Shown piece by piece: positions 24,771 through 30,046 of a stretch of 30,046 nt of DNA. The translations under genes and the position numbers were made by a program. The notes under the pieces are model-generated. The model made no database searches and was not told the origin of the DNA. It was given only the letters and a program-made list of their open reading frames with translations. The number at the start of each line of letters is the position of its first letter. The stretch's first letter is position 1. This stretch comes from JANOBJ01 sp031411575 (lineage in GTDB: Bacteria > Pseudomonadota > Gammaproteobacteria > Burkholderiales > Burkholderiaceae_C): NCBI GenBank assembly GCA_031411575.1, contig JANOBJ010000165.1, forward strand, positions 1 through 30,046, written 5' to 3'.

Positions 24771-24847
24771 TGGTGGCGCTTCACGGATTCGAACCGCGGA
24801 CCTGTGGATTATGATTCCATCGCTCTAACCGACTGAGCTAAAGCGCC
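24771..24847 (-). tRNA. tRNA with CAT anticodon, probably elongator tRNA-Met
   Basis: Read on the minus strand the 77 bases fold as a cloverleaf: acceptor GGCGCTT/AAGCGCC, D stem GCTC/GAGC, anticodon stem ATGGA/TCCAC with loop ATCATAA (anticodon CAT), T stem CGCGG/CCGTG with TTCGAAT, and an encoded ACCA end. The outermost anticodon-stem pair (27-43) is an A-C mismatch. CAT could be elongator Met or, if lysidine-modified, Ile2; the acceptor starts with G-C so it is not the initiator. Met is favoured by overall similarity. Confidence 0.93.
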
Positions 24848-24857
24848 TTAGCCCTCC

Positions 24858-24863
24858 ATTATA
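24858..24863 (-). promoter_or_regulatory. -10 element of the tRNA promoter
   Basis: A perfect TATAAT on the minus strand ends 10 bases before the tRNA 5' end, so the primary transcript would have only a few leader bases. The -35 is poor: TGCGGT with a 16-base spacer is the best seen. Confidence 0.65.
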
Positions 24864-24911
24864 ACCAATGGCCGGGCCAACCGCAGTGCAGGCAGGCGCC
24901 TCTGGCCGAGT

Positions 24912-26477
24912 TCAGCCGCCTTTGGGCAAACGGGCCAGTTCGTCGCTCACCAGCCGCACGATCAGGCGGTCCAGCGTGTCCACCGAGTAGTTTTTGACGT
25001 CGTGTACCGTTTCGCGGCCCGGGCCGCTGGACGGCTGGTGCGCCTGCGCATAGGTCAAGAACACAAAACGCCCGCCGGTGTACTGCGCGATCTGGCGCTG
25101 GATGTATTCGCCCTGCCGGTCCAGCCCGCTGGCGCCCACGCCGAAAATCTTGATGCCCTTGCCGAGGGCGGCCAGCATGTCGTCGTCGTACTGCGGGCCG
25201 CCATAGTCGAGGTGAGGCGGTGCGTCGGCCAGCAAAAACACCAGCCGCGTTGCGCCGTCGCCGCGCCAGCTCAGGTTGTGCACGGTCTCGTGCAGCGCCT
25301 CGTTCATTGCCTCGGGGTAGTCGCCGCCGCCATCGGCGTGCAGCGCGTTCAGCACGCCCTGGAAGGCGCCGAGGTCGTTGGTGAGGTCATGGCTGCGCGT
25401 CAGGAAGGCGTCGCCGCGGTCGCGGTACGCCACCAGGCCAAAGCACAGGTCGGGCGCGCTGGGCAGTGCAGCCACTTCGGCCGCAATCGTCTGCAGCGTG
25501 GCCTTGAGTTTGTCGATTTCGTCGGCCATCGAGCCGGTGGCGTCGATCAGAAACACCAGGTCAAGCCGGGCGCGGGGCGTACCGGCAAAGAATCCGCTGC
25601 GCGCGTCCAGCGTCACCTCCACCGCACTCTTCTGGCCGCGCTGCAGGATGGCGCCCGATTGGCGGCCGTCCTTGCGCACCGCCACCTCATACACCGCCGA
25701 GCGCGCCGGGTCGAACGCGTTCGGGTGCAGCCAGACGCGGCCGGCCGTGTCGGTGCGCGCCCACATCGCATGGCCGCGCGGCGACTGCACCGCCACCTCG
25801 GCATCGGGCACGCCCTGGCCGCGCGCGTCTTTCACCTCCAGCAGGTAGCGCTCGCTCACGTCACGCGCGCGGTGCGCCACGCGGGTGCGCTGGCGAAAGC
25901 CGAGATAGCCCGCAAAGTCGGCGTTGTCGTCCACCATGCCGGCCGTGACCAGCGGTGCCACGGGGCGCGGCGGCTGCGCGATGCCCGGCGCGGGCGGGGC
26001 GGGCACAGCCCCCTCGCGGTGTGCGCTGTTGCGGGCCTCGGCCAGCGCTTTGGACTCGCCGCGGGGTGCCGCTGACAGCGAAGGCGCGGGCGCGGCGGCA
26101 ACCGCGGCGTCACGCGCCGCACCCGTGGGCGCGCTGGGTGCGCCAGCCACGGGCGCGGACGGCGCCGCCTTGTCCAGTCGCGCGGATTCATGGGCCGACC
26201 CGCGGCCGCGCCAGGTTGATCCTTGCTGCCCCGGCATCAACCCGGGCACCTCGCGCGTGACGATGGCGCGCGCGCAATGCGGGGCCGACGGCGCCTGAAA
26301 GTTCGGCAGCGTTTGCACGCGGGGTGGCTGGATCGGTTGCGGCCAGGCCAAAGGTCGGGGCTCCGGCCAGCGCGATGCCTCAGGGTAGGCGGGCGACTGC
26401 GCCGTGGCGCTGCAGGCCGACAGCAGCAGTTGCAGGCTGAGCGCGGCGAGCGTCAGGCGTGGGGGTTGGGTAAACAT
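24912..26477 (-). CDS. von Willebrand A domain lipoprotein
   Basis: The 521-residue product has a lipoprotein signal: MFTQPPRLTLAALSLQLLLS then AC, with lipobox LSAC and Cys22. A Pro/Ala-rich linker spans about residues 25-180. A small Ig-like or carboxypeptidase-regulatory-like domain follows (VKDARGQGVPDAEVAVQSPR). The vWA domain contains the metal-site motif FLIDATGSMADEIDKLKAT, and conserved segments YRDRGDAF and FLLADAPPHLDYGG. ATG at 26477 has GGAGG five bases upstream; an in-frame start at 26522 is rejected because it spoils the signal peptide. It would be anchored on the periplasmic side, binding a partner through Mg2+. It is divergent from the ECF sigma gene, which suggests a joint regulon. 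The partner is unknown. Confidence 0.85.
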   Translation of the reverse strand: MFTQPPRLTLAALSLQLLLSACSATAQSPAYPEASRWPEPRPLAWPQPIQPPRVQTLPNFQAPSAPHCARAIVTREVPGLMPGQQGSTWRGRGSAHESARLDKAAPSAPVAGAPSAPTGAARDAAVAAAPAPSLSAAPRGESKALAEARNSAHREGAVPAPPAPGIAQPPRPVAPLVTAGMVDDNADFAGYLGFRQRTRVAHRARDVSERYLLEVKDARGQGVPDAEVAVQSPRGHAMWARTDTAGRVWLHPNAFDPARSAVYEVAVRKDGRQSGAILQRGQKSAVEVTLDARSGFFAGTPRARLDLVFLIDATGSMADEIDKLKATLQTIAAEVAALPSAPDLCFGLVAYRDRGDAFLTRSHDLTNDLGAFQGVLNALHADGGGDYPEAMNEALHETVHNLSWRGDGATRLVFLLADAPPHLDYGGPQYDDDMLAALGKGIKIFGVGASGLDRQGEYIQRQIAQYTGGRFVFLTYAQAHQPSSGPGRETVHDVKNYSVDTLDRLIVRLVSDELARLPKGG

Positions 26478-26551
26478 GCAGACCTCCAGTGTTGTGGTGC
26501 AGGCTGATACGGCGGCCGGCACGGCACGGGGTGATTTATTTGCCCGGGATT

Positions 26552-26579
26552 AACCCCGAACGCGCCCGTCGCCCGTACA
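26552..26579 (+). promoter_or_regulatory. Candidate ECF-type promoter for the sigma factor gene
   Basis: AACCCC (26552-26557) and CGTACA (26574-26579) with a 16-base spacer resemble the AAC...CGT pattern of ECF sigma promoters. It lies 21 bases before the sigma factor start codon, so autoregulation is plausible. No equivalent was found facing the vWA gene. Confidence 0.4.
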
Positions 26580-26600
26580 ACGTGGTGTGAAAATCTGTGT

Positions 26601-27266
26601 ATGCCCGCGCCTGATGCTTCTGCCTCTGCCCCTGCCGATCCCCACCGCAACGCCGTTGCCATGCCCGACGATGAACTGATGCTGGCTTACGCGCGGGGTG
26701 ACGCCGGTGCGTTTGAGGTGCTGTACGCGCGGCACGAGGGCGCGCTGTTCCGCTTTGTGCGGCGGCTGCTCGGCGCCCGCCTGGTGTCGCAGGCCGATGA
26801 GGTATTTCAGGACACCTGGCTGCGCATCATTGCCGCGCGCGAGAGCTTTGCGCCGCAAGGTGCGACCTGGAAAACCTGGGCCTTCACCATCGCGCACAAC
26901 CTCGCCATGGACCGTCTGCGCGTGAGCGGGCGGGAGTTGAGCTATGACGACGCCCCACCATACGGCGACGGCGGCACCGACCGGCTTGACTGGATTCAGG
27001 CCACGCTGGACCTGTCGCACCCGTCGGCCGAAGACGTGGCCTTTTGGCGCGCGGCCGGGCAACAACTGCTGCACTGCCTGGACGAACTGCCCGACACCCA
27101 GCGCGCTGTGTTTTTGCTGCACCATGAGGACGGCGCGAGTCTGGACGCCCTCGCACAACGCCTCGGCCTGGGCTTTGAGACCGTCAAAAGCCGCCTGCGC
27201 TATGCGCTGCAGAAACTGCGCGGCTGCATGCAGCGCTACCTGGTGGTGCTGGAGAAGCCGGCATGA
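26601..27266 (+). CDS. ECF-type RNA polymerase sigma factor
   Basis: The 221-residue product has sigma region 2 (EVLYARHEGALFRFVRRLLG, then ADEVFQDTWLRIIAAR, about residues 38-80) and region 4 (LDELPDTQRAVFLLHHEDGA, then FETVKSRLRYALQKLR, about 160-215). Regions 1.1 and 3 are absent, as in ECF factors. It would direct polymerase to a small regulon. ATG at 26601 gives an Ala/Pro-rich leader; MPDDELMLAYARGD at 26661 is a possible alternative start and fits the family better. Its stop overlaps the next gene's start (ATGA at 27263-27266), so the two are translationally coupled. The group of ECF factors cannot be assigned by eye. Confidence 0.93.
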   Translation: MPAPDASASAPADPHRNAVAMPDDELMLAYARGDAGAFEVLYARHEGALFRFVRRLLGARLVSQADEVFQDTWLRIIAARESFAPQGATWKTWAFTIAHNLAMDRLRVSGRELSYDDAPPYGDGGTDRLDWIQATLDLSHPSAEDVAFWRAAGQQLLHCLDELPDTQRAVFLLHHEDGASLDALAQRLGLGFETVKSRLRYALQKLRGCMQRYLVVLEKPA

Positions 27267-28561
27267 CCGACGACCGTACCGGCAGCGCGGGCCCGGCGCC
27301 TGACTCGGCACGCGAGCACTGGCGCGACGCGCGCCTGCACCGGGCGCTGGATTTTGCACCAGATCAGCTGGAAGTGCCTGCCGAGCAGACGAAGATTGCT
27401 ATTAAAACTATAGCTAATCAATCCGTTTCAACGCCACTGCCGACGCTGGCGCGCACCGATGGCCGGGGCTGGTGGCGGCGCCTGTGGCCAGCATCGCCCG
27501 GGGCGCGCATGCCGTGGAACGCGGCTTTCGCCACGGTGCTGCTGGCCAGCATGGTGACGCTGCTGTGGCGTGGCGAGCCCGTGCCCGATGCGCGGCCCGA
27601 CCGCGACACCGCCGCACCGGTGGCTGAACGCGAAACCGGCGAGCCGCGCTCTGCGACCGAATCGGCGGCTGGGTCTGGCGCCCAACCCGGTGCTGAATCC
27701 GCGGCTGCGCGGGGTGCCGCACGGGATGCCGCTTCCGTCGCGGCGCCGGTCGCGGCGCAACCCCGCATTCCCGCGCCGATGTCTGTGCCCAAGCCGCCGG
27801 CGGTGGCTGCCAACGGCGCCACGCCCTCCGCCGCGGCCGGTCCCAAGCTGCGCACCGACCACCCGGAACCGACCACCACAGCGGCGCCGTCTGCCGAACC
27901 TGCGCCGTCCGCTCAACCCGCGCCGTTGGCCGAGCCTTCGCGTGCTCGCCACGAAACGCCCGCCACACCAGAGGCTGCACACGGGCAGGGCGGTGCGAGA
28001 GCCGCAGACTCGGTGCCGCCACCGTTGGCAAAAGCGGCACCCGCCCCCCCGGTGCCGGCCACTCAAGCTGAAAACAAAGCGGTTCAGCCGCCGCCCGGTG
28101 CTGCCGCCGCGCCTGCCGCCCCCGCGGCCGCGCCAATCCTCCCCGCGGCCCCTCAACGGTCCGCACCGGCCGCCACTTCAATGCTCGGGCGAGCCACGAC
28201 CGCCGACACCGGCGCGAGGCTGGCGTTCGACCAGTGGACGCAGGCGCGCATCGTGCAAGGCGGGCGAGCCTTCACGGTAGCGCGCGATGAGTCACCTGGG
28301 TTGTCTGCCTTGCTGGTGGACGCTATACCCGAGCGCCCGGCGGCCGAGCCGGGCGTTGCCGACATGGCCGCTGCGTTCGGCACCCGCATTGAACTGCTGC
28401 GCGAAGACCGGGTGATTGCGGTACTGGAGCTTGCGCCGCCGTGGGTGCGCTACAGCACGCGCCCGGCTACCACTGCGCGTGTGGCCCTTGCCCGCGCTGA
28501 CCCCACAGCACTGGCCGCGCTGCAAGCCGAGATTGCCCGGCTGCGGGCGCTGACACGCTAA
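27263..28561 (+). CDS. Putative membrane-spanning anti-sigma factor with long Pro/Ala-rich region
   Basis: The 432-residue product starts in the overlap with the sigma gene. A cytoplasmic N-terminus (EHWRDARLHRALDFAPDQLE, about residues 18-37) resembles the sigma-binding part of small anti-sigma proteins. One membrane helix (MPWNAAFATVLLASMVTLLW) spans residues 83-102. A very long Ala/Pro/Glu-rich periplasmic stretch follows (about 105-305), then a folded-looking C-terminal domain of about 120 residues with RVIAVLELAPPWVRYST. I assign anti-sigma function from position, coupling and topology; there is no zinc motif. Residues 44-53 (KIAIKTIANQ) are encoded by an AT-rich hairpin repeat. Two other reading frames are also open through the GC-rich linker, but the ATGA coupling favours this one. 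Confidence 0.78.
   Translation: MTDDRTGSAGPAPDSAREHWRDARLHRALDFAPDQLEVPAEQTKIAIKTIANQSVSTPLPTLARTDGRGWWRRLWPASPGARMPWNAAFATVLLASMVTLLWRGEPVPDARPDRDTAAPVAERETGEPRSATESAAGSGAQPGAESAAARGAARDAASVAAPVAAQPRIPAPMSVPKPPAVAANGATPSAAAGPKLRTDHPEPTTTAAPSAEPAPSAQPAPLAEPSRARHETPATPEAAHGQGGARAADSVPPPLAKAAPAPPVPATQAENKAVQPPPGAAAAPAAPAAAPILPAAPQRSAPAATSMLGRATTADTGARLAFDQWTQARIVQGGRAFTVARDESPGLSALLVDAIPERPAAEPGVADMAAAFGTRIELLREDRVIAVLELAPPWVRYSTRPATTARVALARADPTALAALQAEIARLRALTR
27396..27422 (+). repeat. AT-rich hairpin repeat within the anti-sigma coding sequence
   Basis: TTGCTATTAAAACTATAGCT continues to AATCAAT; GCTAT (27398-27402) pairs with ATAGC (27410-27414). It resembles the core of the intergenic copies and shares the trailing AATCAAT with copy 2. 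It is in frame and encodes residues 45-53 of the anti-sigma protein. The surrounding DNA is strongly GC-rich, so it stands out. Confidence 0.7.
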
Positions 28562-28572
28562 CCGAACCGCGT

Positions 28573-28600
28573 CATGGTGCTACAAAAATAGTAGCAATAA
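28573..28600 (+). repeat. AT-rich hairpin repeat, variant copy (convergent junction)
   Basis: CATGGTGCTACAAAAATAGT continues to AGCAATAA. The stem is TGCTAC (28578-28583), a 7-base loop, GTAGCA (28591-28596). Compared with other copies both arms carry the matched change GCTAT to GCTAC and ATAGC to GTAGC, so pairing is kept. It lies 11 bases after the anti-sigma stop and before the end of the HiPIP gene. Confidence 0.65.
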
Positions 28601-28618
28601 GTGACCTGCTGATGAGGA

Positions 28619-29047
28619 CTAGGCGGCCTTTTTGGCATACGAAGCGCACCAACCCTTGGCGCTGACCTGCTTGCCCGCGAACAGCGGACAGGGGCCTGCC
28701 GCTGAGCCGGCAGCGCCCTGGTACAACGCGCAGTTGGAGCAGGCCTGCCCAGCGGCGTAGTTGGCGTACTTGGTCTTGTCAACCTGCGCCGCGTCGGCCA
28801 CATATCCCAGCGCAACGGCGGTGGGGTCTTTCTCGTCGACCATCGGCCCGGTGGCCGCCGGGCTGGCTGGCGCCGGCGCCGGAGCGGGTGGTGGCGAGGG
28901 CGAAGGCGCGGGCGCGGCAGCGGCGGGCGCAGCCGGGGCAGGTGCGGGCGCGGCGGCCGGCGGCGGCGCCTTGTCGGAGCAGGCGACCAGCAGTGCCACG
29001 CCCGAAAGCGGAACGATCTGGATGAACTGTCGGCGGGTTTTCGTCAT
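28619..29047 (-). CDS. High-potential iron-sulfur protein (HiPIP), predicted Tat-exported lipoprotein
   Basis: HiPIPs are small electron carriers with a [4Fe-4S] cluster. The 142-residue product ends in a HiPIP domain with Cys103, Cys106, Cys120 and Cys134 (C-x2-C-x13-C-x13-C) and the typical YANYAAGQACSNC and GWCASYAKK context. The N-terminus has a twin-arginine motif (TKTRRQFIQIVPLSG) and also a lipobox (LLVAC, Cys23), followed by about 45 Ala/Pro residues. It may therefore be a membrane-tethered lipoprotein rather than soluble. ATG at 29047 has AGGAG upstream. Such proteins carry electrons to reaction centres or respiratory enzymes; no partner is encoded nearby. It is convergent with the anti-sigma gene. 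Confidence 0.92.
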   Translation of the reverse strand: MTKTRRQFIQIVPLSGVALLVACSDKAPPPAAAPAPAPAAPAAAAPAPSPSPPPAPAPAPASPAATGPMVDEKDPTAVALGYVADAAQVDKTKYANYAAGQACSNCALYQGAAGSAAGPCPLFAGKQVSAKGWCASYAKKAA

Positions 29048-29190
29048 GGGGCTCTCCTGGTTGCCAAGTGAGGCGTCGTCGCGTGATGGCGCGAAACCGT
29101 CTTGCGTTGAGCGGACACTTTAACGGCATTGCGCATTGCTTGCAGCCCACCCCACGTGTAGCGGCCGCAACATGGTGTAACGGGGCTGCG

Positions 29191-29970
29191 TCACTCGTGG
29201 CGGAAAGCGGCCTTGCGCTTGTTGACAAACGCGTCCATCCCTTCCTTCTGGTCGGTGGTGGCGAACATCGCGTGGAACAGGCGGCGCTCGAACATCACGC
29301 CGTCGGCCAGACCGCTTTCAAACGCGCGGTTGATCGACTCCTTGGCCGCCATCACCGCGATCTGCGAGTAGTCGCAAATCATCAGCGCAGCGCCCAGTGC
29401 CTCGTCCATCAGCTTGTCCAGCGGCACCACGCGGCTCACCAGCCCGGCACGCTCGGCCTCGGTGGCGTCCATCATGCGGCCGGTCAGCGCCAGGTCCATC
29501 GCCTTTGCCTTGCCGACCGCGCGCGGCAGGCGCTGGGTGCCGCCCGCGCCCGGGATGATGCCCAGCTTGATCTCGGGTTGGCCGAAGCGGGCGTTGTCGG
29601 CGGCAATGATGAAGTCGCACATCATCGCCAGTTCGCAACCGCCGCCCAGCGCAAACCCGCTCACAGCGGCGATCACCGGCTTCCTGATGGTGCGGATGGT
29701 TTCCCAGTTGCGGGTGATGTAGTCGCCCTTGTACACATCGGCAAAGCTGTAGCTGGCCATGGCGCCAATATCGGCCCCGGCGGCGAAGGCTTTCTCGCTG
29801 CCGGTGACGACCATGCAGCCGATGGCCTCGTCGGCATCGAAAGTCTTCAGGGCGGCGCCCAGCTCGTCCATCAGCTGGTTGTTCAGCGCATTGAGCTGCT
29901 TGGGGCGGTTCAGTGTGACCACGCCCACCTTGCCGCCCTCCGTCCGCACCTCGATCATGTCGGTGGCCAT
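29191..29970 (-). CDS. Enoyl-CoA hydratase (crotonase family)
   Basis: The 259-residue enzyme would hydrate 2-enoyl-CoA in fatty-acid beta-oxidation. Crotonase signatures are present: the oxyanion-hole segment EKAFAAGADIGAM, ALGGGCELAMMCDFIIA with a catalytic-position Glu, and FGQPEIKLGIIPGAGGTQRL with the second Glu. The full set of catalytic residues suggests true hydratase activity rather than another crotonase reaction. Start: ATG at 29970 is chosen because GGAG lies six bases upstream; in-frame ATG 29982 and an earlier start at 30024 lack support. A 143-base gap separates it from the HiPIP gene. A role in short-chain or aromatic acyl-CoA breakdown is possible. Confidence 0.95.
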   Translation of the reverse strand: MATDMIEVRTEGGKVGVVTLNRPKQLNALNNQLMDELGAALKTFDADEAIGCMVVTGSEKAFAAGADIGAMASYSFADVYKGDYITRNWETIRTIRKPVIAAVSGFALGGGCELAMMCDFIIAADNARFGQPEIKLGIIPGAGGTQRLPRAVGKAKAMDLALTGRMMDATEAERAGLVSRVVPLDKLMDEALGAALMICDYSQIAVMAAKESINRAFESGLADGVMFERRLFHAMFATTDQKEGMDAFVNKRKAAFRHE

Positions 29971-30046
29971 GTGCTGCTCCATGTTTTCTGTTGCAATGGC
30001 CAGACTATATCGACTCGCGACCAAGGGAAACCATTAACCGACCACT

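Noticed and set aside
27414..28280. Alternative long frames on both strands through the anti-sigma gene
   Set aside because: The region is GC-rich low-complexity DNA open in several frames; the ATGA overlap with the sigma gene and the membrane helix favour the chosen frame.

Overview
The window is about 30 kb of high-GC chromosomal DNA from a betaproteobacterium, most probably a member of the Comamonadaceae (Burkholderiales). Three things point there. One is the gene order ffh / ccsA-like / PP0621-like / pilS / pilR / ampD. Another is the accB-accC-prmA-DUF3426 run, together with a lysine/alanine repeat histone H1-like protein. The third is a family of short AT-rich hairpin repeats with the core CATAGTTTGCTAT...ATAGCAA. 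No phage, transposase, CRISPR array or plasmid gene is visible, so most of the window is core genome.

Layout, left to right. Positions 1-804 hold the N-terminal part of mpl (murein peptide ligase, minus strand), which carries an in-frame insertion containing a 100-bp perfect-ended palindrome. Positions 1131-2268 hold two adjacent plus-strand genes that I do not recognise, followed by a small SRPBCC-fold protein. A fatty-acyl-CoA ligase (minus) is divergent from a nucleotidyltransferase-like protein, and a TlpA-type thioredoxin follows. From 6140 to 10979 runs the accB-accC-prmA-DUF3426-PfkB kinase series. From 16058 back to 11134 (minus) lie nrdA, nrdB and a histone-like gene; nrdA has a good promoter overlapped by two NrdR-type boxes. 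Upstream of it on the same strand are ampD, pilR, pilS, a PP0621-like protein and a CcsA-like membrane protein, divergent from ffh. Next come miaB, a small exported protein, a CAT-anticodon tRNA with its own promoter and terminator, and a von Willebrand A (vWA) lipoprotein. The vWA gene is divergent from an ECF sigma / membrane anti-sigma pair. A lipoprotein-type HiPIP and an enoyl-CoA hydratase close the window.

Functional links. Mpl and AmpD both belong to peptidoglycan recycling. AccB/AccC, the acyl-CoA ligase and the enoyl-CoA hydratase belong to fatty-acid synthesis and breakdown. NrdA/NrdB make deoxyribonucleotides. PilS/PilR is the two-component pair for sigma-54-dependent type IV pilin transcription. 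The ECF sigma, its putative anti-sigma and the vWA lipoprotein look like one envelope-signalling module.

The most unusual features are non-coding or repeat-derived: the palindrome inside mpl; a hairpin repeat at every one of the four convergent gene junctions; a copy of that repeat translated in frame inside the anti-sigma protein; and LSWD motifs at both ends of NrdB. The least understood genes are the two at 1131-2268. Everything here was read by eye; no database search was possible.
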